From Gammaproteobacteria bacterium (GTDB lineage Bacteria > Pseudomonadota > Gammaproteobacteria > Ga0077554 > Ga007554), in contig JAMPIW010000001.1 in NCBI GenBank assembly GCA_040183005.1, positions 62,001 through 126,000 of the forward strand: a stretch of 64,000 bases of DNA. The letters run 5' to 3'. Under the pieces are notes generated by a model. The model was not told the DNA's origin and did not search any database. It saw nothing but the letters and a program-made list of their open reading frames with translations. The position numbers and the translations under genes were made by a program. This document shows positions 8,219-17,978 of this stretch, piece after piece. Within the stretch, counting starts at the first letter, position 1; each line of letters starts with the position of its first letter.

Positions 8219-9434
8219 ATAGGATTCAATGGCACCTAAGCCACCAACTTAAGGGTTGGCACTTCCGGCATGCGGTACCACGGCGGCGGCAGCACTGTGC
8301 TGACGTGGATTTCACGATCACGCTTCAACTGCGGCAAAGATTTTGTACCATCGAACTGAACAGAAATATCGATACCCAACTGCAACAAGCGGGCACGATG
8401 AACATAGTACTGACTGTTATGCTCCAACGAATGGCATGGAACCAAGGCATGGCATAATTTTGAGTAGCATTGGCGGCCTGCCTGGATTTTACAATCTCAC
8501 GATCCAGCAATTGATCGGCAATGGTTATATAGTCAACAGCAGCTATCTCTAGTCTTTTCATGGCATTATCTATCTCGTTCAAGTGGGGTTCAAAGTCGCT
8601 CTCGCGCACCATTCCGTAGAAGCAAAAATTATGTCGGCTCAAAAATTTCTGCTTGAAGGTGTGCTCTTCTCTGGCTATGCCCATTTCTTCACAATAGTCG
8701 ATCAAACGTTTGTAGTAGTCGCGCTCTTCATCTGTCTTTAGTTTTTTAAGCTTTTTCCGACAAGCCATATCATGGCCCTTATCGTAAATCTTATCATAAC
8801 GCCACGAACTGCCCTTGTTCCAGTCGGTTGTGCGTCCGTTCGGGTAGAGGTAGGGCAGTTTACCCCGGTTGAGGGCTTGGGTAGATAATCCCCGCAAAAA
8901 CGGCAGCACATTGTCACGCCCAACGCCCAAATTGCGCGTCCAGTCGATCCGGGTAATGACGGCGCCATCCGTCCACAGCCGGGAACGATCATTATCACCC
9001 GACTGTAGCCAATCGAACTTGGTGCATTTTGAGAAGGGTGGCAGACCGAGTTCAAGAAGGACACGGTTATACACGGCTACACAATCCTCCAAGGTGGCGT
9101 AGCCGAAGAGATTATCAGGCCGTTGCCAGCGCGAAGGATTGCCTCCGACCGTCACCCGTTGGCCATCGCACCGGATTCGCAGGGTTGAGCTGTAGGAACC
9201 CTCAAACGCCAGAGGCGAGGTGTTAGGCTGGCATTGCTTGCCGGTTTCAAGATCAACCGACCGATAAAGCTTTTTTCCTACCAAAGGAAGAGACTTCTTT
9301 TTATTTTTACTTTTTTTGTACCACTGAGAAGGCAAACCCTTGCGGATGAAATCGCTAGAATCACCGCATGTTGGATGAGCCGTGATTTTGTAATCTATAG
9401 TGGACCCCACAGTCAAGACAATAATGCATCGAGT

Positions 9435-10334
9435 TTAAGAGGGTAACCTTTCACATGCAGCAGAACGGCGCTGCCCCGTTATTGCTTCTATTTTTGAGTG
9501 AGTTTTTTCTGTCTCACTGAATTTGTCTACAATGCTTGCACCGCCTCCGCTCGCTGTACGGTAAACCTCATCAGGCGTAATGTAGTTCAATGATTGGTGT
9601 ATTCTTTCTGTGTTATAAAACACAAAATATTCCGTCAATCCCAGCAGTAATTCAGGCATCGTGGTGTAGCCTTTCAGATACACATCTTCGTGTTTGACGC
9701 TACGCCAGAGCCGCTCCACAAAGATGTTATCCAGTGCCCGCCCACGTCCGTCCATGCTGATGGCAATACCGCGCGCCTTGAGGACGCCCGTAAAAGCTTC
9801 ACTGGTAAACTGGCAGCCCTGATCGGTGTTGAATATCTCGGGGATGCCATAGGCCAGTAGCGCCTGCCCCAAACAATCCACACAGAACACGCTGTCGAGC
9901 GTGTTCGATAATCGCCATGCCAGCACTTTGCGTGAGTACCAGTCGATCACTGCCACCAAGTACACAAACCCCCGCGTCAGGCGGATATACGTAATGTCAG
10001 TACTCCACACCTGGTTGGGTCGTGTCACCACCACGCCTCTGAGCAGATACGGATAAACCTTGTGCTGCGGGTGCGGTCGGCCGGTGTTCGGCCCCGGCGC
10101 CATGCCTGCCAGTCCCAATAGTCCCATCAACCGTTGCACCCGCTTGCGATTGATATTGTGACCTAAACCTCGCAGGTAATGCCGCATCTTGCGGCTGCCG
10201 TAAAACGGATGCCGTGTGTATTCGGCATCAATCGCCGATAACAACGCTAATTCCTGTTCGCCCGGTTTCGCGGCCATTTGCGGCGCGTAGACGGTGGAAC
10301 GGGCAATACCCGCCAGTTCACATTGCCGGGTCAA
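9435..10334 (-). CDS. IS3-family transposase OrfB (integrase catalytic domain)
   Basis: 299 residues with an HTH_21-like segment (DAEYTRHPFYGSRKMRHYL) and an rve catalytic core: D in WSTDITYI, D in NTDQGCQF and E in DNIFVERLWRSVK give the DDE triad. The C-terminal ERIHQSLNYITPDEVY is typical. The frame upstream of the first ATG stays open towards orfA, as expected when OrfB is made as an OrfAB fusion. Catalytic residues look intact. Confidence 0.9.
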   Translation of the reverse strand: MTRQCELAGIARSTVYAPQMAAKPGEQELALLSAIDAEYTRHPFYGSRKMRHYLRGLGHNINRKRVQRLMGLLGLAGMAPGPNTGRPHPQHKVYPYLLRGVVVTRPNQVWSTDITYIRLTRGFVYLVAVIDWYSRKVLAWRLSNTLDSVFCVDCLGQALLAYGIPEIFNTDQGCQFTSEAFTGVLKARGIAISMDGRGRALDNIFVERLWRSVKHEDVYLKGYTTMPELLLGLTEYFVFYNTERIHQSLNYITPDEVYRTASGGGASIVDKFSETEKTHSKIEAITGQRRSAACERLPS

Positions 10335-10365
10335 CGTCAGTGGCTCGATGGCGCTGATCCATTGC

Positions 10366-10668
10366 TTACGCGCCGCTACTGGCTGATCCCGGACTTTTTT
10401 TGAGCCAGTCCAGCTCCATCTTCAACCGCCCGATCTCAGAGTAGAGTCGCTCAGGACTCGCCGAGGGGTCGGCAGGCTTCGGGCCGCGCTTGGCATCAAA
10501 CAGGCTGGATGCCTGCTCCAGGAGATCTTTCTTCCATACCCCAACCTGGGTCGGATGAACCCCAAACTCCTGACCAATTTCGTTCGCTGTCTTGACCCCT
10601 CGGATCGCTTCAAGTGCAACCTTGGCCTTCAACTCACCACTAAAATTCTTCCGCTTCGTTTCACTCAT
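10366..10668 (-). CDS. IS3-family OrfA (helix-turn-helix protein)
   Basis: From ATG 10668 (MSETKRKNFSGELKAKVALE) the product carries the HTH_Tnp_1 fold (TANEIGQEFGVHPTQVGVWK) and a leucine-rich helix ending in LDWLKK. At LKK there is an A7 run (T7 on the + strand at 10395-10401), the usual slippage site. A simple -1 shift would meet a TAG eight codons on, so production of OrfAB may be impaired in this copy. Confidence 0.85.
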   Translation of the reverse strand: MSETKRKNFSGELKAKVALEAIRGVKTANEIGQEFGVHPTQVGVWKKDLLEQASSLFDAKRGPKPADPSASPERLYSEIGRLKMELDWLKKSPGSASSGA

Positions 10669-10818
10669 GACCTGCTCCTTTTTACAGCAGGCTACCATCT
10701 TAATTTACTGTCCGAAAACTGGGGTCCACTATAATCACCGACCGCCGTCGTTGTGATCCTGGTAAATCTCAAGGTAGTCAACGAACCACATTTGACCCCC
10801 TAAAATTCCGGACGTCCG

Positions 10819-10859
10819 GAGTTAGTTCGGGTGTAACAGGAACTCCCGAACTAACTCCC
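10819..10859. other. 14-bp perfect hairpin upstream of phage rep
   Basis: GGAGTTAGTTCGGG at 10819-10832 pairs exactly with 10846-10859 around a 13-nt loop. It lies about 30 bp upstream of the rep start in the phage remnant. Rolling-circle origins and filamentous-phage packaging signals are hairpins of this kind; a regulatory operator is the alternative. Confidence 0.55.
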
Positions 10860-11016
10860 CCACGCTTTGTGGTTGAAATGTCCGGTACCAAACACAAAAA
10901 ACGAACCCTTATAACCCTATTTCTGGAGTGGATATAACCCAGACCGGAAACCCATGCAATGCATCTGCCGGGCACGGTTACCTCAGGACACAAATCCGGT
11001 AACATCACGGCGCGGC

Positions 11017-11214
11017 TCATGTGGTAACGCTCTTCAAGGTACCGTGACGACGTGCAATAACCAAAACAACGGATTCAGTGGAAACGGGTATGGAACAATG
11101 CGCACAATTGACCATGCGAGACGCAATAGGATCGACACCAGAGGGTTGGTGGCAGGTAAAGGGCAAACGGCACGCGGGACAATAATAAAACCTGGTGAAC
11201 TGGCCAGGCTGCAC
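11017..11214 (-). CDS. small zinc-ribbon-like protein
   Basis: A 65-residue reading from GTG 11214 has two Cys pairs (CPAC and CAHC, 31 residues apart), suggesting a zinc ribbon. It is co-directional with and upstream of the phage rep gene, where small metal-binding proteins occur in some filamentous phages. The frame stays open further upstream, so the start is uncertain. Low confidence. Confidence 0.35.
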   Translation of the reverse strand: MQPGQFTRFYYCPACRLPFTCHQPSGVDPIASRMVNCAHCSIPVSTESVVLVIARRHGTLKSVTT

Positions 11215-11335
11215 CGGATTTGCACCAGCGGTGCTTGCTAAGTGATTGTTTACTAAGGCGGGTAAAGTAGGGTTCGGTTCGGCTTGTATGTTATAAATTG
11301 ATGTTTTTGTTAATCTTTTATGAGATACTGGCGGT

Positions 11336-11380
11336 TTGAAAATCCCCGTGTCGGCGGTTCGATTCCGTCCCTGGGCACCA
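11336..11380 (+). repeat. att site: 45-bp copy of the tRNA-Phe 3' end
   Basis: Identical to 55425-55469 (reverse strand), from the anticodon loop to CCA. The 5' half of a tRNA is absent, so this is not a functional gene but an attachment-site duplicate left by integration at tRNA-Phe. Its orientation is opposite to the intact tRNA. Confidence 0.92.
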
Positions 11381-11405
11381 TTAAACACTCCAAAGCAGTC
11401 CAAAG

Positions 11406-11446
11406 AAGGCCGGCAAGCCAAGCAAAAACAAGGCTTCCGGCCTTTT
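11406..11446 (+). terminator. hairpin terminator behind the att copy
   Basis: AAGGCCGG-C-AAGCC pairs with GGCTT-CCGGCCTT, followed by TTTTC. It probably is the terminator that originally followed tRNA-Phe in the P4-type element. Confidence 0.55.
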
Positions 11447-11533
11447 CTTCGTCCATAGCAGTCCGAGCGAAGCTGTTGCAATCCGGGGGTATGTGGGGGT
11501 ATTCGACATCCAACCGTAAAGAGATACCCCCAG

Positions 11534-12132
11534 ATGCCGCTCACTGATACTGCGATCCGTAACGCCAAGCCCGGCTGCAAGCCTGTCCGTATGTTTGACG
11601 GTGGCGGCTTATACCTGGAAATCTCCCCCGCTGGCGGTAGCTATGGCGCTTGAAATACCGCTTTAACTCGAAAGAGAAACTTCTAGCCTTAGGCTCATAC
11701 CCAGACGTGTCGCTCGCTACCGCTAACGTAACGACGCGCGGCAACTGCTGGCGAACCACACCGACCCCAGCGAACACTGCAAGGCCACCAAGTCCATGCA
11801 GTCCGGCACAGCGGCAAACACCTTTGAGGTGATCGGGCGGGCGTGTGTGGTACGCCAAAACCGCGCCGACACTGGCCGAAAGCACCAAGGCCAAACTGTT
11901 GACGCACCTTGAGCGCGACGTGTTCCCGATTATCGGTAACAGACCGATTACCGAGCTTGCCGTGCCTGATCTGCTGGCGGTAATACGGCGTATCGAAGCC
12001 CGAGGTGCCATGGATATTGACCGGCGGATGCACAACATCTGTGGGCGAATCTTCCGCTACGCCGTCGGGCATGGCCTGTCCACCCGCGACCCTTCCAGGG
12101 ACATAGAGCTAAAGGACATCCTGCCACCGACT
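11534..12132 (+). pseudogene. P4-type tyrosine integrase, broken
   Basis: ATG 11534 begins MPLTDTAIRNAKPG, the start of the arm-binding (DUF4102) domain of P4/CP4 integrases, followed by MFDGGGLYLEISPAGGS; a stop follows shortly. Further pieces in other frames read KYRFNSKEKLLALGSYPDVSL and, at 11845-12120, the core-binding domain (TLAESTKAKLLTHLERDVFPIIG, IDRRMHNICGRIFRYA). The catalytic domain is missing because an IS701-like element follows at 12133. Placement just after the tRNA-Phe 3' copy is the standard P4-island arrangement. Confidence 0.85.
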
Positions 12133-13614
12133 AATTCTACTTTGTCACATTCACCCCAACGCCAGGGATGACCTTTTGGCGTGGGATTCCTTCGCCTGCA
12201 GCCGCATACGGTGACGTGTAGCGATGGTTGCGGCGAGATCCTCGGCTGACACTGTTGTCGGCGCGGCAACAGATGCGCCATGACGGTCACCAGATCATTC
12301 AGCGACATCATCGGCCAGTGCTGCCGGGCGGCAAGCTTCTGTTTGACCAGAAACAGGGTGCCGAGCATGACCAGTGCCATGTGGTGGCGCCAGGCATCCC
12401 AGCGGCGCACTTGATAATCGGCCAGGCCGCATTCGCTCTTGGCCTCGCGAAAGCTATGCTCGATGAAATAACGCTGGGCCTGGAGGCGGGCCAATTCTTC
12501 GAGCAGGGTATCCTCAGGCGCATTGGACAGGCAGTAGTGCGAGACCGTGCGCGCCCCGACCTCCCGGCGCACCAGCAGATGCTAGCAATGGGCCGCGTCT
12601 TCACGGCCATCCCAGACCCAGACCCGCGTGCGCAGATAATCGGCCACCACGTTGCCCTTCCCTCCGCCGCGCAAACCGAGCCGGCGCCACGCGCTCGCCG
12701 GCGGGGTCGCGCTCCAGTGGTCCACGCGTACCGCCTTGGTATGTGCGGCTAGGCGGCGGGGCTGTCGGCCCCGCCCAGAGCCGGTCCGGCACCGTCGGCC
12801 TGGGGTCTTCCAGATAGACATGCTGATCGCAGTGCACATCGGCCACAAAGCGTTGTCGGCGCCGGTCGAGCTGCCGCAAAAAGGCGGGCTCCTTGCCATA
12901 ACCGCCATCGACGGCTATCGCGCCAAAGCGCACCCCGCGGCGCACCGCATCGTCCACCATCGCCAAGGCCAGCTCGGACTTGCTGCGATAGCGCCGTTCG
13001 GCCTCGGGGATCGCGGCCTTATTACACCGCAACCCATCACTCACCCAGCGTTGCGGCAGATAAAACCGCGCATCGATCAGGCTGGCCTGCTCGCCCCGGC
13101 ACAGCGCCGCCCCCCCATCTGGCAGTTGTCCACCTTGCCCAGCCGTCCATTCCACTGCCGCGCCACCCCGGCGGAGGATTCGCCCTTTTTGGCGAAGGCG
13201 CTTTCATCGAGCAGCAACACCGATTGCTCACCCCCAGCAAGGCATCGCTCTCTACCGCCAGCGCATCGCCCAAGCCTCGCCAATCCACCATCGCCTCGGT
13301 CAGCATAGGCTGCCATCGTCTGGTGGCCAGTGGCATTCACCTCGCTCATCCGCAGCATGTTGGCGCTGCTCAGACTGAAACAGTCCGCGCACATAGCCCC
13401 GAAACGCCGCCAAGGCGTCGCGGGTGCGAGAGACGAAAAACGGGGAATAAGGATCAAGATGCGCCTCCAGCGCTTTAGGGAGGCTCTCCAGGGTGGATTT
13501 AAGGCAGGGCGAGGCATTTTCACGGGGTCATCGTTGTTTACCTTTATAAAACAAAGGTTTATTATAATTCTATCCAGAATGTGTGTCCAGCTTGAAATCT
13601 GACAAAGTAGAATT
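12133..13614 (-). mobile_element. IS701-like insertion sequence, decayed
   Basis: Perfect 15-bp inverted repeats AATTCTACTTTGTCA at 12133-12147 and its complement at 13600-13614. The single gene inside is broken. The flanks (CT and AACG) show no clear duplication. The left terminus recurs as a solitary 35-bp scar at 43628. Confidence 0.8.
12170..13523 (-). pseudogene. IS701-family (DDE_5) transposase with several frameshifts
   Basis: Read across three frames, the pieces give one IS701-type transposase: FSLSSANMLRMSEV, then LLLDESAFAKKGESSAGVAR (first catalytic Asp), SLIDARFYLPQRWVSD, FGAIAVDGGYGKEPAFLR, and YFIEHSFREAKSECGLADYQ (catalytic Glu) followed by WRHHMALVMLGTLF. At least three frame changes, near 13330, 13150 and 12600, make it non-functional. 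Confidence 0.8.
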
Positions 13615-13651
13615 AACGATGCGACTCAACCATAATAAAGGAATGTGACAC

Positions 13652-14752
13652 ATGAACACGACACCCGAAAAGATAGATCTTTTTACGCCCGCTCAGGTCG
13701 GACCCTATGCGCTGCCGAACCGCATCGTGATGGCGCCGTTGACGCGCAACCGTGCGGGCGAAGGCAATGTGCCGCAGCCATTGAATGTCGAGTATTACGC
13801 ACAGCGGGCGACGGCGGGGCTGATTATCACTGAAGCGACGCAGGTCTCGCCGCAGGGGGTGGGTTATCCCGCCACGCCCGGCATTCATAGCGCGGCGCAG
13901 ATCGAGGGATGGCGGCGCGTAACCGATGCGGTGCATGCGCGTGGCGGAAGAATCTTTCTGCAACTGTGGCATGTGGGGCGCATATCGCATCCCTTGCTGC
14001 AGCCGGACGGGGCGCTGCCGGTGGCGCCTTCAGCAATCAGGCCCGAGGGTCAGGCCTTTACCTACGAGGGTCCGAGAGACTTTGTTACACCAAGGGCGCT
14101 GGATATTTCCGAGATCCCCGGCATTATCGAGCAATACCGCAGTGGTGCGCAAAACGCACTCGCGGCGGGCTTCGATGGTGTGGAAATCCACGGCGCAAAC
14201 GGTTATCTGCTCGATCAATTCTTACGGGATGGCAGCAACCAGCGCACTGATGAGTATGGCGGCCCCATTGAGAGCCGTGCGCGCTTGATGCTCGAAGTGA
14301 CCGAGGCAGTATGTGCGGTGTGGGGCGCGGAGCGTGTGGGCATCCGCCTCTCGCCGCTGCAACCCTTCAATGATATGCGCGACTCCAACCCCGAAGCCAC
14401 CTTCAGCTATGTTGTTGGGCAGCTTAATCGCTTCGGGCTAGGCTATCTGCATGTGACTGAAGCGGGCAAGGACACCCCCGGTGCCGCCGGCCCCGCCTTT
14501 GATCTGCGCAAGCTGCGACGCATCTGGAAAGGCATATACATGACCAACGCCGGGTATGATCTGGAACGCGCCAATGCGGCGCTGGCAGCGGGCGAGGCTG
14601 ACCTAATTGCCTTCGGTGTGTTGTTGCTCGCCAACCCCGACTTGCCGCTGCGTTTCGCCCGCAACGCACCGCTCAACACGCCCGATCCCGCCACGTTTTA
14701 CGGCGGTGGTGCCGGTGGATATACGGATTATCCGTTTCTTGAAAACCCCTGA
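13652..14752 (+). CDS. Old Yellow Enzyme-family FMN ene-reductase (NemA-like)
   Basis: 366 residues, full length for the family. It should bind FMN and use NADPH to reduce activated C=C bonds or nitro/nitrate esters. The N-terminus (LFTPAQVGPYALPNRIVMAPLT), H180-G-A-N183 (the substrate-anchoring His/Asn pair in VEIHGANGYL), QFLRDGSNQRTDEYGG and the barrel end are all conserved. ATG 13652 follows AAAGGAATGTGACAC. It is the first intact chromosomal gene after the IS701-like element, only about 38 bp away, so its native promoter region may have been replaced. Confidence 0.93.
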   Translation: MNTTPEKIDLFTPAQVGPYALPNRIVMAPLTRNRAGEGNVPQPLNVEYYAQRATAGLIITEATQVSPQGVGYPATPGIHSAAQIEGWRRVTDAVHARGGRIFLQLWHVGRISHPLLQPDGALPVAPSAIRPEGQAFTYEGPRDFVTPRALDISEIPGIIEQYRSGAQNALAAGFDGVEIHGANGYLLDQFLRDGSNQRTDEYGGPIESRARLMLEVTEAVCAVWGAERVGIRLSPLQPFNDMRDSNPEATFSYVVGQLNRFGLGYLHVTEAGKDTPGAAGPAFDLRKLRRIWKGIYMTNAGYDLERANAALAAGEADLIAFGVLLLANPDLPLRFARNAPLNTPDPATFYGGGAGGYTDYPFLENP

Positions 14753-14768
14753 CGACCAGGCAAACCGC

Positions 14769-15026
14769 ATGTGGTTTCTCTACCTGATCGAATGCCGCAA
14801 CGGCGCACTCTACGCGGGGATCACCAATGATCTCGCCGCGCGGTATCAGGCACATGTTGACGGCAAGGGCGCCAAGTACACGCGAGGCAATCCACCCTTG
14901 CGGCTTATAGGAGCGAAGTCTTATCCGGATCGTTCAAGCGCATCTCGCGCAGAATGGGAGATCAAGCAACTGCCCCGAGGGAAGAAGCGGGGTTTTCTGG
15001 AAGGGGTCGTGCATGACCCTGCATGA
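14769..15026 (+). CDS. GIY-YIG endonuclease-like protein (UPF0213/YhbQ type)
   Basis: 85 residues containing the single-domain GIY-YIG fold: YLIECRNGALYAGIT, then RYQAHVDGKGAKYTRG, then ASRAEWEIKQLPRGKK with the catalytic Glu. Such stand-alone proteins are common in bacteria and may act on damaged or branched DNA. ATG 14769, 14 bp after the OYE stop, fits the domain start; the open frame to 14607 lies inside the OYE gene. Confidence 0.88.
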   Translation: MWFLYLIECRNGALYAGITNDLAARYQAHVDGKGAKYTRGNPPLRLIGAKSYPDRSSASRAEWEIKQLPRGKKRGFLEGVVHDPA

Positions 15027-15072
15027 TGCTTTTGTGACAGATAAAAAGACTATACGCTACGGGTAAAGGATA

Positions 15073-15654
15073 ATGCGCAAAAAAGGGTGGCTGAAACGTG
15101 GTGCCGCAGGAATGATTTTCGTGGCAACGGCGTGGTGTTGCATCGGTGTAGCGGAGGAGCGGTGGCGCATCAAGAATGTGCCGCCTTTAACGCCGCTGGC
15201 CGAAGACGGTATTCGTGATCCTGCCAACCCCGCCATTACCAAACTTCAGCAACCGGCAGAGGCGCTGTCCACTTTTCCGAAAGACCGGCGCGGCGAGGTG
15301 GATTGGGTAAAAACGCTGCGCCAGGGCCTGATTAATCCCCGCAAAAGCATTGATGGAGACGAGTACGGTGGCAAGGAGGTCATGCAGGAGATGGATCTCG
15401 ATATCATGTTAAAAAATACCGCGCAAATGCCATGGGTACGGTTTCCGCATCGCGCCCATACCGAATGGCTTGCATGCAGCAATTGCCACTCGGCGATTTT
15501 CGTTCCGCAGCGCGGCGCCAATCGCATCTCAATGGAAAAAATTCTCAAGGGGGAATTTTGCGGCCGCTGCCACGACAAAGTGTCCTTCAGCCTGTTTGTC
15601 TGCGAACGCTGCCATAGCGTCCCGCACGAAGGTTCCGGCCCTGCCTGGTGGTAG
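15073..15654 (+). CDS. periplasmic triheme cytochrome c (c7-type)
   Basis: 193 residues with a signal peptide (about 1-27) and three heme-binding motifs, CSNCH (135-139), CGRCH (163-167) and CERCH (177-181), plus upstream His residues (FPHRAH) that can be axial ligands. This is the c(7)-type triheme layout used for periplasmic electron transfer. The motifs are packed in the C-terminal third; the first 120 residues are heme-free. Lies between the GIY-YIG gene and rpiA, apparently as its own unit. Confidence 0.85.
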   Translation: MRKKGWLKRGAAGMIFVATAWCCIGVAEERWRIKNVPPLTPLAEDGIRDPANPAITKLQQPAEALSTFPKDRRGEVDWVKTLRQGLINPRKSIDGDEYGGKEVMQEMDLDIMLKNTAQMPWVRFPHRAHTEWLACSNCHSAIFVPQRGANRISMEKILKGEFCGRCHDKVSFSLFVCERCHSVPHEGSGPAWW

Positions 15655-15726
15655 TGATCATAGCGCATGACATCTTGCTTCCAGGGATGTATATTCTGAA
15701 TAAAATGTGGTTCGAGGAGAAGGGTT

Positions 15727-16383
15727 ATGACAAAAGACGAAATGAAAAAAGCGGTTGCGCTGGCTGCGCTGGACTATGTCGAGGCGGGCGCCGTGGTCGG
15801 GGTGGGCACCGGTTCCACCGCCAATTTTTTTATTGACGCCCTGGCAGGCATCAAACACAAGATCGAAGGCACCGTCGCAAGCTCGGTGGCAACCGCCGAG
15901 CGCCTGAAAGGGCATGGCATCCCGGTGTTCGAGCTGAATTCCGTGAATGAGATCGGCGTCTATGTCGACGGGGCTGACGAAGCCAACCGTTATTTGCAGC
16001 TTATCAAGGGCGGCGGCGGTGCGTTGACGCGCGAGAAGATTGTGGCCGCAGCCAGCAGAAAGTTCGTTTGCATTGCCGATGAGTCGAAGCTGGTCGACGT
16101 GCTGGGCGCGTTTCCCCTGCCCATCGAGGTGATCCCGATGGCACGCAGCTATGTCGCGCGCGAGATCGCCAAGATCGGCGGCAAGCCGGTGTTGCGCGAA
16201 GGTTTTGTGACAGACAACGGAAACATTATCCTCGACGTGCATGGCCTGAGCATTATGGAGCCAGCGCGTCTGGAAGCGGAGCTGAACAACATCGCGGGTG
16301 TAGTCACTAATGGCCTCTTCGCCATCCGGTCTGCCGATGTGCTGCTGCTAGGCACCGCCGAAGGCGTGCGCAAATTGGCTTGA
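15727..16383 (+). CDS. rpiA: ribose-5-phosphate isomerase A
   Basis: 218 residues, the usual size. It interconverts ribose-5-phosphate and ribulose-5-phosphate in the pentose phosphate and Calvin pathways. Family motifs: [16 protein letters not shown] (phosphate loop), [29 protein letters not shown] with the catalytic Asp/Glu/Lys, and the C-terminal [30 protein letters not shown] precedes ATG 15727. Confidence 0.96.
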   Translation: MTKDEMKKAVALAALDYVEAGAVVGVGTGSTANFFIDALAGIKHKIEGTVASSVATAERLKGHGIPVFELNSVNEIGVYVDGADEANRYLQLIKGGGGALTREKIVAAASRKFVCIADESKLVDVLGAFPLPIEVIPMARSYVAREIAKIGGKPVLREGFVTDNGNIILDVHGLSIMEPARLEAELNNIAGVVTNGLFAIRSADVLLLGTAEGVRKLA

Positions 16384-16523
16384 TGAATATGGGTAACGGG
16401 CCATCTCCATCGTTCTGTGAGGTATGCTATTATCCGCGTTCTGGTTAGTTCCAGGCCCGTTTCGTCGCAGAAGAAGAACGCAAAAATATACCCCCTCTCT
16501 ACATACACAAAAGGAGCATCCGT

Positions 16524-17858
16524 ATGAGATATCCAAGGAAACCAAATATGAAAAAAGTCATAATATCGGGACTCGCTTTAAGCGCAATTGCGCTGGCTTC
16601 CCATGCCCATGCCGCCGATCTCGATGATCGTTGGTATATTGCGCCCGGGCTTAGCTACATCAAGCCTGACAAAGACCGCAATGCTGATAACAGCCCCGGT
16701 CTTCAGCTTGGCATCGGCAAGCCGGTCAGCGAGTCGTGGAACATCGAGGGCAATATCGTCGCAGACAACCTCGATATGAAGAACAGCTCGAACGAGTTCA
16801 AGCAGCGCGGCCTAGGCATCGACGGCCTGTATTTCTTTAACCGTGATTCCGCCTTTGCGCCTTATGCCTTGCTGGGTGCAGGCGCACTCAGAACCAGCGT
16901 GCCCGGTGAAAAGAGCACGAATCCCATGGCAAATGTTGGCCTGGGCTTCATGACCAGCCTGATAGATGACGCCCTGGCGCTGCGCGCCGATGTGCGTTAC
17001 CGCTGGGATAAAGACGATAAGAGCGTTGCTAACCAGAATCGTTTTGGCGACTGGATACTGAACCTGGGCCTCTCCATCCCGCTGGGAGCAAAGGCAATGG
17101 CTGCTGCGCCGGCAGTTGCTGCGGCCCCTGTCGTTATGGCGGCTCCCAAGCCGGCGGATAGCGATGGTGACGGCGTGATCGACAGCGAAGATCGCTGCCC
17201 CAACACCCCCGCTGGCGTCAAGGTCAATGCCCAAGGCTGCGAGCTGGATAGCGACGGTGACGGCGTGGTGGACAGCAAAGACCGCTGCCCCAATAGCCCT
17301 GCCGGTGCGAAGGTGAATGCCGACGGCTGTGAGCTGGATGGTGACGGTGACGGCGTAGTGGACAGCAAGGATCGCTGCCCCAACAGCCCTGCTGGCGCGA
17401 AGGTAAATGCCGATGGCTGTGAACTGGACAGCGATGGCGACGGTGTCGTGGATAGCAAAGATAGCTGCCCGGACAGCAAAGCTGGTGCAAAGGTCGATGA
17501 TAAAGGTTGCGAGATCGCCGGTGTTATCGCACTCAAGGGCGTAAACTTCCCCACCAACGCCGCGAAGCTGACCCCGGATTCACTGGCTATCCTGGATGAA
17601 GCCGCTGCAACACTGGTCAAGCACAGCGACATCAAAGCGGAAGTAGCCGGTCATACCGATAACCGCGGCGCTGCTGCCAACAACAAGAAGTTGTCGCAGC
17701 AGCGTGCCGAGGCCGTGATGCACTACCTGGTGTCGAAGGGCGTGAATGCCGCGAACCTGACCGCCAAAGGTTACGGCCAGGAAGACCCGGTTGCTGACAA
17801 CAAAACGGAAGAAGGACGCGCCACAAACCGCCGTGTAGAGCTGCGCATCCAGAAGTAA
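16524..17858 (+). CDS. OmpA-family outer membrane protein with thrombospondin type 3 repeats
   Basis: 444 residues: signal peptide (cleaved after AHA), an eight-strand beta-barrel domain (about 33-195) ending in LSIPLGAKA, an Ala/Pro linker, four tandem 36-residue Ca-binding TSP3 repeats (SDGDGVVDSKDRCPNSPAG type), and a C-terminal peptidoglycan-binding OmpA domain (VAGHTDNRG, AEAVMHYLVSKGV, ATNRRVELRI). It should link outer membrane to cell wall. Two ATGs, 16524 (after AAAGGAG) and 16548 (MKKVIISG), are possible; 16548 gives the more typical signal peptide. The DNA of the TSP3 repeats is itself repetitive. A strong terminator follows. Confidence 0.93.
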   Translation: MRYPRKPNMKKVIISGLALSAIALASHAHAADLDDRWYIAPGLSYIKPDKDRNADNSPGLQLGIGKPVSESWNIEGNIVADNLDMKNSSNEFKQRGLGIDGLYFFNRDSAFAPYALLGAGALRTSVPGEKSTNPMANVGLGFMTSLIDDALALRADVRYRWDKDDKSVANQNRFGDWILNLGLSIPLGAKAMAAAPAVAAAPVVMAAPKPADSDGDGVIDSEDRCPNTPAGVKVNAQGCELDSDGDGVVDSKDRCPNSPAGAKVNADGCELDGDGDGVVDSKDRCPNSPAGAKVNADGCELDSDGDGVVDSKDSCPDSKAGAKVDDKGCEIAGVIALKGVNFPTNAAKLTPDSLAILDEAAATLVKHSDIKAEVAGHTDNRGAAANNKKLSQQRAEAVMHYLVSKGVNAANLTAKGYGQEDPVADNKTEEGRATNRRVELRIQK

Positions 17859-17888
17859 TAGCCCGGCATTTTTGGGTTTGAGCTTGAA

Positions 17889-17921
17889 CCCCGGCTGATC
17901 CAGCATCAGCCGGGGTTTTTT
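17889..17921 (+). terminator. rho-independent terminator of the OmpA-like gene
   Basis: Stem CCCCGGCTGAT / ATCAGCCGGGG (11 bp perfect) with a 5-nt loop followed by T6. It lies 30 bp after the stop and before the convergent msrA. Confidence 0.93.
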
Positions 17922-17978
17922 ATTGGGCGTATCTGAAACCAGAAATACCGCTATCTGCCGCGCTTTTTTAGTTGCTGG

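Larger units (their letters stand above)
9399..10730 (-). mobile_element. IS3-family insertion sequence
   Basis: Termini share AGTGGACCCCA in inverse orientation at 9399 and 10730. It contains orfA and orfB and splits the phage rep gene. No clear 3-4 bp target duplication could be fixed because the borders are AT repeats. Confidence 0.85.
8236..10791 (-). pseudogene. filamentous-phage replication initiation protein, broken by IS3 and a frameshift
   Basis: The main frame (8325-9416) matches inovirus Rep: GNPSRWQRPDNLFGYATLEDC, VITRIDWTRNL, GKLPYLYPNGRT and GSSWRYDKIYDKG. The last 60 or so residues (GIDISVQFDGTKSLPQL...) lie in another frame at 8236-8445, so a frameshift occurred around 8440. 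The start is on the far side of the IS3 element: ATG 10791 after AGGGGGT encodes MWFVDYLEIYQDHND, typical of Rep N-termini, then meets a TGA near 10735. Three separate lesions make it non-functional. Rep would nick the phage origin for rolling-circle replication. Confidence 0.8.

Noticed and set aside
10778-11020. 80-codon minus-strand frame overlapping the zinc-ribbon stop by ATGA
   Set aside because: It runs across the perfect hairpin and the rep ribosome binding site and has no recognisable domain; overlap is probably chance.
11336-11380. Possible second tRNA-Phe gene
   Set aside because: Only the 3' 45 nt are present; no acceptor 5' strand or D-arm, so it is an attachment-site copy.
17150-17510. 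Tandem DNA repeat resembling a CRISPR-like array
   Set aside because: It is the coding sequence of four thrombospondin type 3 repeats in the OmpA-like gene; units are 108-bp codon-phased with no spacers.
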